Positions 35,779 through 44,679 are shown, numbered from the stretch's first letter. The stretch is 64,000 nt of DNA from Nitratireductor aquimarinus (GCF_046773475.1 NZ_CP177239.1:1798001-1862000), one strand, 5' to 3'. Notes: a model not told the origin generated them from the letters alone. Numbers and translations are program-made.

Positions 35779-36032
35779 TTTCGGCTGACAGTCTTGGCGG
35801 CGGGATGACTTAGCTTAGCGTGATTATGACAAGTCGTTAAGCCGGTATTCGGCGCACTGCTGCTGTCGTCTGGGCAGCCGTTCAGGATCGCGCGCAACTG
35901 CCCGCCGAGAAACGCTTCGATGACATCCAGCTCGGCATCTGTCACCGGCATGTCTTCCGGCAAATCATCGACAACGCGGCGGCCGGTTTCATCCGGCGGC
36001 GGAGGTCCAGCATTGTGAAGATCGGTGCGCAT
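35775..36032 (-). CDS. Hypothetical protein coupled to the integrase, 85 aa
   Basis: Small acidic protein of unknown function ending with a basic His/Lys tail. Helical segment DAELDVIEAFLGGQLRAIL near 32-50. Its stop overlaps the GTG start of the integrase (GTGA), so the two are translated together, and it may be an accessory or regulatory factor. The start ATG 36032 is chosen over an upstream frame extension at 36053 without clear ribosome site; both are possible. Confidence 0.55.
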   Translation of the reverse strand: MRTDLHNAGPPPPDETGRRVVDDLPEDMPVTDAELDVIEAFLGGQLRAILNGCPDDSSSAPNTGLTTCHNHAKLSHPAAKTVSRK

Positions 36033-36324
36033 GGTGCGACCATGCGGAACCACCGTCCAGAAAGATTGCCCACAAACTGGTCACACTGCACGCAGCCGCC
36101 GGCACAGCCGGCGGGCGCGAAGCGGTATAGCCGTGTTCCCTCCTCCTCCGATCGCGCTTTCGGACCAATCCGCTTATGGCAGGCACGGCCACCACCGCAA
36201 CGGCGCGCCCGCTCCATTCGGCCCCTGGCCTCCCGTGTAAGCCGTTTCCCTCCGGTGCGGCGGCGTCCTCGCGCGCCTGCCCTGTCCAGCGTCTCGAAAA
36301 CGCATAAACGACAGGAGTTTTGAC

Positions 36325-36969
36325 ATGAAACAGGCCATACCGCTTCGCAACAAAATCGTGCAGGGTGACTGCATAGACATCATGGGCAACATGCCTGCCC
36401 GATCGGTGGATTTCATCCTCACCGATCCGCCTTACCTCGTCCGCTATCAGGACCGCACAGGCCGCCGCCTGATCAACGACGACAACGCCGAGTGGCTGGC
36501 GCCGGCCGCCGCGCAGATGTATCGGGTTCTTAGGAACGACAGCCTCTGCGTCAGCTTCTATGGCTGGACCCAGACAGACCGTTTCATCACAGCCTGGCGC
36601 GCCGCCGGCTTCCGCATCGTCGGGCACCTCGTCTTCCGCAAGCGCTATGCTTCGAAGGCGCGCTTCGTCAGCTACATGCACGAATCCGCCTATGTTCTGG
36701 CCAAAGGCCGCCCGGCATTGCCGGCCAATCCCCCCGCGGATGTGATCGACTGGGTCTATACCGGCAACCACCTGCACCCGACGCAAAAACCCACCGGGAT
36801 CCTGAAACCTCTGATCGAGACGTTCTGCCCGCCTTGCGGCATTGTGTTGGACCCGTTCTGCGGTTCCGGTTCGACCCTCGCCGCCGCGCGCGCATCCGGT
36901 CGCGCCTATATCGGCATCGAGCTGGATCATGGGTATTTCCACATGGCAGGCAACCGCATGGCGGCGTGA
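36325..36969 (+). CDS. Orphan beta-class DNA methyltransferase (N6-adenine or N4-cytosine), 214 aa
   Basis: SAM-dependent amino-methyltransferase. The catalytic motif IV is TDPPYLVRY near 33-41 and the SAM motif I is DPFCGSGSTLAAA near 176-188. Motif IV before motif I is the beta-class order. It is close to the solitary methylases found on alphaproteobacterial plasmids and ICEs. No endonuclease is next to it, so it is probably an orphan enzyme protecting the element from host restriction or marking its own DNA. The ATG at 36325 has AGGAG upstream. Confidence 0.9.
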   Translation: MKQAIPLRNKIVQGDCIDIMGNMPARSVDFILTDPPYLVRYQDRTGRRLINDDNAEWLAPAAAQMYRVLRNDSLCVSFYGWTQTDRFITAWRAAGFRIVGHLVFRKRYASKARFVSYMHESAYVLAKGRPALPANPPADVIDWVYTGNHLHPTQKPTGILKPLIETFCPPCGIVLDPFCGSGSTLAAARASGRAYIGIELDHGYFHMAGNRMAA

Positions 36970-37106
36970 GCCACCGGCCTATGCCAAGGATCGTCCGTGA
37001 TGCCGTTTCGCGCTGGCCCGGCCAAAACCCTCCCCTGAAAAGCAATACCGCACTCTCCGCCCCGCATACGGGCCGGAATCGCCATTGGTGTTGCCAAGGG
37101 TGGCGG

Positions 37107-37808
37107 TCAGGTAAGGGCGATCGGCGGCATTCCAGCGAGCGGGTTTGTTTTCATAAAAGAGCGGAAGACGCCGTCCATGCAGCGCATGGCCCATTGCCCG
37201 ACCGGGATCTGTGGGCACAGACCCTTAGTATAACCTCTGAAGCTATATTTCTGTGACTCCACTGTCGCCCCTGGCTTCCGGGCGCTGTCGGGCCATTTCT
37301 CCCGATGGTGGCGGGCGATCAGCCGGTCGCACAGATGCACAACCAATCCGACACACAGGCGCGAGCGCGCGCCGGCGACCACATGAACTGCAATATAGCC
37401 CTCGCTCTCCAACTGGCGCAGATAGCGCTGCACCGTCCGCCGGCAGCGGCCGAGCGCACGCGCCAGGTAGGTCACCGTCACGACCAGTGACCGCTCTTCC
37501 CGGTTCCTGCGATAAGTGATTTCCGCGAGCTTGCGGGCGCAGCGTCGCGCACCATCGCAAAGATTGGGATCGTTCTCCAGGAGCGCCGACAGCTCAGGCA
37601 CATAGGCGCCGGTATCCATCGGCGCTGCACGATGCTCCATCCGTGGCGCGGCATAGCGATGGCAGGTTTGCAGTGAGCGGCGCCGCCGCTCCTGATCGAC
37701 AGGTTGGACCGGCGCCAGCCTTGGCGGACGCCCTTCGACTATTCGGCTTTTCAGCTTCTTGTGCGCCTCAATCAGAGCGCGCTGTTGTTCGGCAGATTGC
37801 GCAGTCAC
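37107..37808 (-). CDS. Helix-turn-helix protein of the element, 233 aa
   Basis: Probable DNA-binding protein. A winged-HTH pattern LARALGRCRRTVQRYLRQLESEGYIAV lies near residues 129-155. The N-terminal third is Arg/Gln rich and hydrophilic. GTG 37808 was chosen because of a very strong site, GAGGAGGAG, four to five bases ahead; the frame is open further upstream without one. It lies divergent from the parA module with a palindrome-rich 500-base gap, so it may regulate replication or partition of the excised element. I cannot tell whether it is a replication initiator. Confidence 0.72.
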   Translation of the reverse strand: MTAQSAEQQRALIEAHKKLKSRIVEGRPPRLAPVQPVDQERRRRSLQTCHRYAAPRMEHRAAPMDTGAYVPELSALLENDPNLCDGARRCARKLAEITYRRNREERSLVVTVTYLARALGRCRRTVQRYLRQLESEGYIAVHVVAGARSRLCVGLVVHLCDRLIARHHREKWPDSARKPGATVESQKYSFRGYTKGLCPQIPVGQWAMRCMDGVFRSFMKTNPLAGMPPIALT

Positions 37809-37904
37809 GATTCTCCTCCTCTCAATTGCAGAGAAGCCGCCAAAAATCAGGACGCACAAAATCATCGCAAAAAAGACTTGCGGTGATCATCGTATTCTGA
37901 GATA

Positions 37905-37972
37905 TTTGGATTGTTCAGATCACAAATACCAAGTTTTTAGTGCGACCCGCCTCTGGCGGGTTTCTCTTTTTT
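37905..37972 (+). ncRNA. Candidate short terminated RNA in the parA/HTH gap
   Basis: A clear terminator (ACCCGCC-TCT-GGCGGGT then TTCTCTTTTTTA, 37945-37972) lies where no plus-strand gene ends. Upstream, TTGCGG and GATATT are spaced by 17 bases, giving a possible promoter and an RNA of about 65-70 nt. It lies upstream of the HTH gene on the other strand and could be a regulatory RNA. No known family is recognised. Confidence 0.35.
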
Positions 37973-38172
37973 ATAGCATGTATTTCCTCATTATTATGAA
38001 AATAACTTTGGCGGCCTGACGAAAGACCGACCTGAATTGTCGGCAATGTGCCACTTCATGGCAAGTCTATTATGACAGCGCCCTGTTTGCGCGGCCTCAC
38101 CGGCTTTATCTATGAAGTGTAGGGACGGAAAGGCGCCGAATCGTTTGGGTTCTTATAACTTAGCGCGTTGTA

Positions 38173-38270
38173 TTGGTAGCTACTGGCTAGCTAGCCAGTA
38201 GCTACTCAATAGTTATCCAGTAGCTATCGGATATGTTTCAAATATCTTTTTGTTATTGGGTAGCTATCTG
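38173..38270. repeat. Palindrome and iterated half-sites upstream of parA (centromere/operator candidate)
   Basis: A perfect 30-bp palindrome (38176-38205) is centred on CTAGCTAG and made of two CCAGTAGCTAC-type half-sites. Two more copies of the half-site follow at 38217-38226 (CCAGTAGCTA) and 38258-38266 (GGGTAGCTA). The region is AT-rich and lies 50-150 bases before parA, where type Ib partition modules keep their centromere and autoregulatory site. The remaining gap (37809-38172) holds the candidate RNA and nothing else I can identify. Confidence 0.65.
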
Positions 38271-38319
38271 GTATTTTTACAGGGAAGTATTGCTAAACAC
38301 CTTTCCCTGTGAGGCATTC

Positions 38320-39006
38320 ATGCCTGTTATTTCTTTTGCCAATCCCAAAGGCGGCGCCGGAAAAACCACATCGGCCCTGTTGCTTGCCGGCGAGCTCGCC
38401 GCCAAGGGGGCGCGGGTCGCCATCATCGATGCCGATCCCGAACGCTGGATTTCCCAGTGGGCCAAGCTGCCGGGCAAGCCGGACAATGTCGAGATCATCG
38501 GTGATGTCACTGAAGACTCGATTGTCGACCATATCGACAAGGCCGCGCGCACCGCGCAATTTGTCATTGTCGATCTGGAGGGTACGGCGAGCCTTATGGT
38601 GGCCAATGCCATCGGCATGTCGGACCTGGTTCTGATCCCGACGCAGGGCGCATCAATGGATGCCAAGGGCGCCGCCAAGACCATCCGGCTCATCCGCAAC
38701 CAGGAGCGCATGGCGCGCCGTTCCATATCCCACGCCATCCTGCTGACACGCACCAGCGCCGCGATCGCGTCGCGCGCTTTGCGCAATGTCCGCGACCAGC
38801 TCGACAAAGCCGGTATCGAGGTACTGGATACATCGATCGTTGAGCGCGCCGCATTCCGCGACCTGTTCGATTTTGGCGGCTTGCTGACGGACCTTTCGAC
38901 CGATCAGGTTTCCAATGTAGAGAAGGCGCGGGACAATGCTCGCGCCTTTGCCGGAGAAGTGATTGCGAAGCTCAAAGCTGGCGGCCTAGCCGCAAAGGTG
39001 GCCTGA
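38320..39006 (+). CDS. parA: ParA-family partition ATPase, 228 aa
   Basis: Deviant Walker-type ATPase of the small ParA/MinD group that segregates plasmids and ICEs. The Walker A motif NPKGGAGKTTSALLLAGEL is near residues 7-25, the signature Lys included. The switch I/II motif IIDADPERWISQW is near 42-54, and VIVDLEGTA near 85-93. It has no N-terminal HTH, so it is type Ib-like. ATG 38320 follows GAGG; the upstream frame runs into the repeat region and is not coding. A 120-aa partner begins 1 base after its stop. Confidence 0.92.
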   Translation: MPVISFANPKGGAGKTTSALLLAGELAAKGARVAIIDADPERWISQWAKLPGKPDNVEIIGDVTEDSIVDHIDKAARTAQFVIVDLEGTASLMVANAIGMSDLVLIPTQGASMDAKGAAKTIRLIRNQERMARRSISHAILLTRTSAAIASRALRNVRDQLDKAGIEVLDTSIVERAAFRDLFDFGGLLTDLSTDQVSNVEKARDNARAFAGEVIAKLKAGGLAAKVA

Positions 39007-39007
39007 T

Positions 39008-39370
39008 ATGGACAAGCAACGCGCCGACCTGGGCTTTGCCGACGCTCTTGACGAGTTTGACCCCGCCGATTGGTCGCCGACCTCTCCCTCTGTGAATGAC
39101 AGGCTGCCCGCCGCAGAGTCGACCAAGGCCGCAGAAGTATCAGGCTTCCGCAGCCGCGAGCCAAAGGTGCCTGCGCCTGCGGCGAAGCCTTCTGAGCCGC
39201 CGCGGCGGCGGCGCACGGGCCGCAATGCGCAGTTCAACTTAAAAGCCCGTCCCGAGACGATCGAAACCTATTGTGCGATCGCCGACAGCCAGGGCTGGGG
39301 TCTGGGCGAGACACTTGAATATGCCGTGGCGCTCCTTGAGCGCGAATACCCGCCAAAGGGCGGGGGCTAA
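39008..39370 (+). CDS. Probable ParB-like partition/stability partner, 120 aa
   Basis: Small protein immediately downstream of parA, as expected for the centromere-binding partner in type Ib partition. The N-terminal half is acidic and disordered (DALDEFDPADW); then comes a basic patch (PPRRRRTGRNAQFNLKAR near 66-83) and a helical end (ALLEREYPPKGGG). The C-terminal part could form a ribbon-helix-helix fold (QFNLKARPETIETYCAIADSQG..LGETLEYAV). The role is inferred from position; the sequence family is known only as a plasmid stability-type protein. Confidence 0.7.
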   Translation: MDKQRADLGFADALDEFDPADWSPTSPSVNDRLPAAESTKAAEVSGFRSREPKVPAPAAKPSEPPRRRRTGRNAQFNLKARPETIETYCAIADSQGWGLGETLEYAVALLEREYPPKGGG

Positions 39371-39552
39371 CGCCCCCGACCCGGTCCCACTGCTATCGCG
39401 CGGGATATGTTTTCCAGCGTGGCCAGGTTGTTCCGGCGCTCCGGTGTACCGGTGGCGGTGCGCGCCAGGGCCAGTGTCGCCTGCCGGAAGAGGGCACGCA
39501 GTTCGGCTTCAGTGCGGGATTGCAGTTCGGCGATGGTCATCAGCTTGTTCAT
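39367..39552 (-). CDS. Small conserved element protein, 61 aa
   Basis: Short helical protein (MTIAELQSRTEAELRALFRQA...) of unknown function that ends in a 4-base convergent overlap with the partition partner. ATG 39552 has a strong AGGAGG site eight bases ahead. Its opposite orientation and conserved-looking sequence suggest a real gene typical of alphaproteobacterial ICEs. Confidence 0.6.
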   Translation of the reverse strand: MNKLMTIAELQSRTEAELRALFRQATLALARTATGTPERRNNLATLENISRAIAVGPGRGR

Positions 39553-40116
39553 CTTCGTTTCCTCCTTGTTGACGAGGCCCCGGTCATCAGAGCCATTCCG
39601 TGCTTACCCACACACACAATCGGCACCGGAATGGATCGCCATGACTGGCGGTCGAAGACGCTGGTGGAAGAGAAGGGGACGGGCTGTGCGCCGTCGTCGG
39701 ATATGAAATTCCCCTGAAGTCAGAAAATGCGGGCGCATCCGGCAGGCCGGACCGGGCTATAGGCGCTGCGGCGCCCCGAACCCCGAAGCGTCGGATTTCG
39801 GCCATGCGGTAACTATCCCTTGCGCGAAAGAGAAGAGGGGTCGGGCGGGCTTGCCCGCCTTCGGCCGGCGGTGCGGGCACGGCCCGCATCATTGCGTTTG
39901 GACGAGGGGCCTGCGGCCCCGTTTGGCAGTCAAGGCTTTCATCCTCCGCTGACGCTGCGGACGCCGCCGGGGCGTTCCCCAGCCTTCCGCACTGCGTTTG
40001 TGCAGGCCGGGTGATCCCCCTTTCCCCGGCGGCGGCCCTGACAGCCGCCACCCCGCTCATTGCCGCTCCGGCTAGTCGGGTTGCATGCGCAACCCGCTTT
40101 CGAAGGAGAAAGGCAA
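39553..40116 (+). other. Long GC-rich leader region before ardC, no gene
   Basis: No convincing coding frame on either strand. The stretch is very GC-rich with many short inverted repeats. Its last ~100 bases (from about 40020, with GGCGGCGGCCCTGACAGCC) resemble the leaders at 50060-50198 and 51350-51477 in style and in ending with a strong ribosome site, so it is probably a regulatory leader. Confidence 0.5.
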
Positions 40117-41034
40117 ATGAAAACCGATATTTATCAACGTGTAACCGATCAGATCGTGGCCGAGCTGGAGAATGGCGTGCGGCCATGGCTCAAGCCGTGG
40201 AACGCCGAACATGCCGCCGGGCGCATTACCCGCCCGCTGCGCGCCAATGGCGTTGCCTATCGCGGAATCAATATCCTGATGCTCTGGGCGTCCGCCCTGG
40301 AAAAGGGATTCGCCACGCCGCTATGGCTGACCTACAAGCAGGCGCAGGAGCTGGGCGGGCAGGTGCGCAAGGGCGAGAAGGGGAGTCCCGTCGTCTATGC
40401 CAACACCATCACCAGAACCGAGCAGGACGCCGACACCGGCGAGGATGTCGAGCGCAATATCCCGTTCATGAAAGCCTATACCGTATTCAACGCCGAGCAG
40501 GTGGATGGGCTGCCGGCTCATTTCTACGCCTTGCAGGAGCCGGCCCTTGATCCCGTGGCGCGGATCGAGAAGGCGGAGACGTTCTTTGCCGCGACCCGTG
40601 CCGATGTTCGCCATGGCGGCAATCAGGCATATTACGCCATCGGCGAGGACCGCGTGCAGATGCCGCCCTTTGAAGCCTTCCGCGATGCCGAAAGCTATTA
40701 CGCGACCCTCGCCCACGAGCTGACCCACTGGACACGCCATCCGACCCGGCTGGATCGCAGCTTTGGCCGCAAGAAATGGGGCGATGAAGGCTATGCGAAA
40801 GAGGAACTGGTCGCGGAGCTGGGCGCGGCCTTCCTGTCGGCCGATCTGGGATTGACCCCGGAGCCGCGCGCCGATCATGCCAGCTATATCGCCTCATGGC
40901 TGAAGGTGCTGAAGGATGACAAGCGGGCGATCTTCACCGCCGCAGCCCACGCGCAGCGCGCCGCCGATTACCTGATCGGCTTGCAGCCCCAGGCCGAAGA
41001 AGCCGAACCCGCAGCCGAGGAGGTCGCCGCGTAA
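40117..41034 (+). CDS. ardC: ArdC-type antirestriction protein, 305 aa
   Basis: Antirestriction protein that protects incoming ssDNA during conjugation. The N-terminal ssDNA-binding domain (DUF1738) is ~1-130 with MKTDIYQRVTDQIVAELENG and YRGINILMLW. The C-terminal M48-like metallopeptidase domain has AHELTHWTRHPTRL at 199-212, with the zinc motif HELTH at 200-204. The start is ATG 40117 with AAGGAGAAAGG upstream; the frame opens earlier without need. An acidic tail ends the protein. It is an expected cargo of conjugative elements. Confidence 0.92.
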   Translation: MKTDIYQRVTDQIVAELENGVRPWLKPWNAEHAAGRITRPLRANGVAYRGINILMLWASALEKGFATPLWLTYKQAQELGGQVRKGEKGSPVVYANTITRTEQDADTGEDVERNIPFMKAYTVFNAEQVDGLPAHFYALQEPALDPVARIEKAETFFAATRADVRHGGNQAYYAIGEDRVQMPPFEAFRDAESYYATLAHELTHWTRHPTRLDRSFGRKKWGDEGYAKEELVAELGAAFLSADLGLTPEPRADHASYIASWLKVLKDDKRAIFTAAAHAQRAADYLIGLQPQAEEAEPAAEEVAA

Positions 41035-41076
41035 GCGGCGGCCTTCGCCGCGCGGAGGGAAGGGGCGAAAAAATTT

Positions 41077-41101
41077 CGGCGTCCGCCACAGGCGGACGCC
41101 G
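41077..41101. terminator. GC-rich hairpin between ardC and higB
   Basis: Perfect 11-bp stem CGGCGTCCGCC/GGCGGACGCCG with an ACA loop, 40 bases after ardC. It lacks a T-run, so it may be a pause, processing or weak termination site. Confidence 0.5.
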
Positions 41102-41126
41102 ATGCGCATGCAGGCATGCGAGCGGC

Positions 41127-41164
41127 ATTGACGCTTGACGTCAATCGTCCATGCCGTGTACTAT
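41127..41164 (+). promoter_or_regulatory. Promoter and HigA operator of higBA
   Basis: TTGACG and TACTAT, spaced by 18 bases, form a promoter. An inverted repeat ATTGACG-N5-CGTCAAT (41127-41145) overlaps the -35 box, the usual place for antitoxin autorepression. Confidence 0.7.
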
Positions 41165-41173
41165 GGAAGAAGC

Positions 41174-41458
41174 ATGATTCAGAGCTATCGCGATAAGAAG
41201 ACGGAGCAGTTTGCGGCGGGGGAGTTTGTCAAAGCCTTTCAGGGTTTTGAAGCCCAGGCCGCACGAAGGCTGTCGATCCTCAACGCTGCCCCGTCGCTCG
41301 ATACGCTCCGCGCCCTGCCGGGAAACCGGCTGGAAGCCTTGAGAGGCGATCGTGCCGGGCAGTACTCCATTCGCATCAACCAGCAATGGCGTATCTGCTT
41401 TGAATGGCCGGCCGGCGAACCCGGACCGCGCAATGTTGAAATCGTGGACTATCACTGA
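41174..41458 (+). CDS. higB: HigB-type toxin (RelE/ParE superfamily), 94 aa
   Basis: Toxin of the type II HigBA module, a ribosome-dependent mRNA endonuclease by family. Recognised by DKKTEQFAAG, RLEALRGDRAGQYSIRINQQWRICFEW near 52-78 and IVDYH at the C-terminus. The toxin precedes the antitoxin, the order typical of hig loci. ATG 41174 was chosen over an upstream frame because the operator covers that part. Confidence 0.93.
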   Translation: MIQSYRDKKTEQFAAGEFVKAFQGFEAQAARRLSILNAAPSLDTLRALPGNRLEALRGDRAGQYSIRINQQWRICFEWPAGEPGPRNVEIVDYH

Positions 41459-41475
41459 GGAAAGGAGATCAGGCC

Positions 41476-41793
41476 ATGTTTATGAGAGCTGTTCATCCCG
41501 GCGAAGTCCTCAAGGACGAGCTGGACGCCGCCGGGATCACGCCGACCGAGTTCGCGCGCCAGATCGACGTGCCGCCCAACCGTGTCTCACAGATCATCGC
41601 CGGCAAGCGGGCGATCACCGGCGACACGGCGCTGCGCTTTGGCCACTGGTTCGGCACCGATCCGCAGTTCTGGCTGAACCTGCAAGCCCAGCACGAGCTG
41701 GCTATCGCTGACCAGGAAACCGGTGACGCTATCCGGCACCTGCCGACAAGGGCCGCGCACGCATCCGGTGGCAACCAGCCGCGCCTTGGCTAG
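41476..41793 (+). CDS. higA: HigA-type antitoxin (XRE HTH), 105 aa
   Basis: Antitoxin and autorepressor of HigB. The HTH is at ~22-60: TPTEFARQIDVPPNRVSQIIAGKRAITGDTA, followed by the HigA-specific RFGHWFGTDPQFWLNLQAQHEL near 54-75. It begins 17 bases after higB with AAAGGAG upstream. Located between ardC and the methyltransferase operon, it may stabilise the defence cargo. Confidence 0.94.
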   Translation: MFMRAVHPGEVLKDELDAAGITPTEFARQIDVPPNRVSQIIAGKRAITGDTALRFGHWFGTDPQFWLNLQAQHELAIADQETGDAIRHLPTRAAHASGGNQPRLG

Positions 41794-41895
41794 ACTGCGT
41801 GTGGATAGTCCTGCACAAGAAGATGTTTGAGGGTGCGGCGTCAGTTTGCGACCGATACTCTCAAAGTGAGAAGAAGTATTCGGGGGCACTGGGGA

Positions 41896-44679
41896 ATGAA
41901 CGCTGTAGAGATCGAGGAAGCCGTATCGGCGTTGGCCGAGCAGCCATTTGATCGGGACGAATTTCCGTATTCGTTCCTTGAAGCGTTCGGGCGCAAGGCC
42001 ACCGAGATCAAACGCCTGCGCAGTGGTCATTCCAACAAGTCCGATGTGGGCGGCGTGCTCCAGCGTAACCACATCCATATCAAGATTGCGCCCGCCGGTG
42101 AGATCAAAGCCACGCTCGACTCGCTGCGTGAGAGCCCGGCCACGACCAAGGCCAAAGCGCGCTTTATCCTGGCCACGGACGGCCAGATGCTGGAAGCCGA
42201 AGACCTCACAGGTGAGGCGCCGCCGATCGCCTGCGCATATGCCGACTTTCCGGATCATTTCGGTTTCTTCCTGCCCTTGGCCGGTATCAGCACCGTCAAG
42301 CAAATTCGCGAAAGCGCCTTCGACATCAAGGCCACCGGGCGGCTGAACCGGCTCTATGTCGAGCTGCTGAAAGACAACCCCGATTGGGGCACGGCGGACC
42401 GGCGCCATGACATGAACCATTTTATGGCGCGGCTAATTTTCTGCTTCTTCGCGGAAGATACCGACATCTTCAAACCCGAAGGACTCTTCACCAGCACGAT
42501 CGAACGCATGAGCGACAAGGACAGCACGAACACCCATGAGGTGATTGGCGAGCTGTTTCGCGCCATGAACACCAAGGATGAAGACCGTGAGGAGGTAGGG
42601 ATTGCCCGATGGGCTAAGGACTTCCCGTATGTGAATGGTGGTCTGTTCTCCGGCAACACCGACGTGCCGCGCTTCAGTCGTATTGCACGCTCCTACCTCC
42701 TGCACATCGGCAATCTCGACTGGCGTAAGATCAACCCGGACATCTTCGGATCGATGATCCAGGCTGTCGCTGATGACGAAGAGCGCGGCGCGCTCGGCAT
42801 GCACTACACCAGCGTGCCAAATATCCTGAAGGTGCTGAATCCGCTGTTTCTCGACGATTTGCGCGAGAAGCTGGAGGAGGCGGGGGATAATGCCCGCAAG
42901 CTCCTTAATCTGCGAAATCGCATGGCGAAGATCAGGGTTTTTGATCCGGCTTGCGGGTCAGGGAATTTCCTTGTCATCGCCTACAAGGAAATGCGCGCGA
43001 TCGAGGCCGAGATCAACAAGCGGCGCGGCGAGGGCGATCGGCGCACTGATATTCCGTTGACCAACTTCCGGGGCATCGAGCTGCGTGACTTCCCGGCCGA
43101 GATCGCGCGTTTGGCGCTGATAATCGCCGAGTACCAGTGCGACGTGGCGTATCGCGGCCAGTTGGAGGCACTTCAGGACGTGCTGCCGCTCGACGCGATG
43201 AACTGGATTACCTGCGGAAACGCTTTGCGGTTGGATTGGTTGAGCATTTGCCCTCCAACGGGGACGGGCGTGAAGCACCACGCCGACGACCTGTTCATGT
43301 CACCGGTCGATCAGGCCGAGATCGACTTCGAGAATGAAGGCGGCGAAACATATATCTGCGGGAATCCGCCGTATCTCGGTTCCACATGGCAGTCAGGCGA
43401 ACAGAAGTCAGACCTTGAGGCCATCTTCGGCCACCGGACGAAAAACTGGAAGTCGCTCGATTACGTTGCGGGTTGGTTCATGAGAGCCGCTGACTATGGG
43501 CTACATACGCCCACGGCTTCCGCCTTTGTGTCCACCAACTCAATCTGCCAGGGCCAGCAGGTGCCGATCCTCTGGCCGTTGATATTTCAAACAGGGCACG
43601 AGATTGCCTTTGCTCATACCTCGTTTAAATGGGCAAACCTTGCCAGCCATAATGCTGGGGTGACGGTGGCAATTGTTGCCATTTCCAACCAGCCGGGAAT
43701 GGCGCGCAAGCTGTTCACCTTGGCTGATGATGGTGGGTCGGTGGTCAAGGAGGCTGACAACATTAACGCCTATTTGGTCGCTGCACCGAATGTGGTTGTC
43801 AACAAGCGATCAAAGCCATGCGCTGGATGCGGAGTTATCGAGGCAGGTGGCAAGCCTGTTGAAGGTGGAAATCTCTTGTTTGGTGCGTCGGAAGCGCGAA
43901 AAATTGTTGAAAGCGACCAACGAGCAAAGCAATTCTTGAAGCGTGCCTATGGAGCAAGCGAATACATCCGGGGTGATGTTCGATATTCTATCTGGCTTTC
44001 AGACTCCGACATGCCCGAGGCTGGCGATATTGCGGACTTTAAGCAGCGCTTCGAGGCAGTAGCCGCCGCGCGCAACAAAAGCCCCAAGGCGGCAACGAGG
44101 CTGGGCGCACAATGGCCCCACAAGTTCGAGGAAGTGAAGCAGACCGGTACAGAACGCGTCATTATCATTCCCAAAGTTTCGTCTGAAACAAGGGAGTTCT
44201 TGCCGGTTGGTCTGTTGCCGCCCGGTTCGATCGTGACCGATCTTGCCTTCGCCCTCTACGACGCCCCCCTGTGGAACATGGCTCTGATCGCCTCGCGACT
44301 GCACCTTGTCTGGATCGCGACGGTTTGCGGCAAGATGAAAACCGATTTCCGCTATTCCAACACCCTCGGCTGGAACACCTTTCCCGTCCCGAAACTGACC
44401 GAAAAAAACCGTGCCGACCTGGCTGCTGCGGCCGAAGCCATCCTTCTGGCGCGCGAGGCGCATTTCCCGGCAACGATCGCCGACCTCTACGACCCGGATA
44501 ACATGCCGGACGACTTGCGCCGCGCTCATGAGCACAACGACGAGGTGCTGGAGCGGATCTATATCGGCCGCCGGTTCAAGAATGACACCGAGCGGTTGGA
44601 AAAGCTGTTCGAGCTATACACCAAGATGACAACATCGGCAGGGGTTGCCGGAAAACGAAAGGCGGGGGCCAGCGCATGA
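41896..44679 (+). CDS. Large class I adenine-specific DNA methyltransferase (YeeA-like), 927 aa
   Basis: Type II-like N6-adenine methyltransferase of the YeeA/MmeI-like group. The SAM motif I FDPACGSGNFL is at 349-359 and the catalytic NPPY at 490-493 (ICGNPPYLGS). The ~340 residues before motif I form a helical domain containing HFMARLIFCFFAEDTDIF, seen in Eco57I/MmeI-type enzymes. The C-terminal third is a probable target recognition domain with LGWNTFPVPKLT near 828-839. No PD-(D/E)XK nuclease motif was evident at the N-terminus. ATG 41896 has GGGG upstream. It overlaps the helicase gene by ATGA and heads a four-gene operon. Confidence 0.9.
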   Translation: MNAVEIEEAVSALAEQPFDRDEFPYSFLEAFGRKATEIKRLRSGHSNKSDVGGVLQRNHIHIKIAPAGEIKATLDSLRESPATTKAKARFILATDGQMLEAEDLTGEAPPIACAYADFPDHFGFFLPLAGISTVKQIRESAFDIKATGRLNRLYVELLKDNPDWGTADRRHDMNHFMARLIFCFFAEDTDIFKPEGLFTSTIERMSDKDSTNTHEVIGELFRAMNTKDEDREEVGIARWAKDFPYVNGGLFSGNTDVPRFSRIARSYLLHIGNLDWRKINPDIFGSMIQAVADDEERGALGMHYTSVPNILKVLNPLFLDDLREKLEEAGDNARKLLNLRNRMAKIRVFDPACGSGNFLVIAYKEMRAIEAEINKRRGEGDRRTDIPLTNFRGIELRDFPAEIARLALIIAEYQCDVAYRGQLEALQDVLPLDAMNWITCGNALRLDWLSICPPTGTGVKHHADDLFMSPVDQAEIDFENEGGETYICGNPPYLGSTWQSGEQKSDLEAIFGHRTKNWKSLDYVAGWFMRAADYGLHTPTASAFVSTNSICQGQQVPILWPLIFQTGHEIAFAHTSFKWANLASHNAGVTVAIVAISNQPGMARKLFTLADDGGSVVKEADNINAYLVAAPNVVVNKRSKPCAGCGVIEAGGKPVEGGNLLFGASEARKIVESDQRAKQFLKRAYGASEYIRGDVRYSIWLSDSDMPEAGDIADFKQRFEAVAAARNKSPKAATRLGAQWPHKFEEVKQTGTERVIIIPKVSSETREFLPVGLLPPGSIVTDLAFALYDAPLWNMALIASRLHLVWIATVCGKMKTDFRYSNTLGWNTFPVPKLTEKNRADLAAAAEAILLAREAHFPATIADLYDPDNMPDDLRRAHEHNDEVLERIYIGRRFKNDTERLEKLFELYTKMTTSAGVAGKRKAGASA

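Noticed and set aside
38173..38270. CRISPR array
   Set aside because: Repeats are short half-sites with irregular spacing and no uniform spacers; no cas genes in the window.
39587..40186. 199-aa minus-strand frame before ardC
   Set aside because: Overlaps the ardC start and leader, no ribosome site or family motif.
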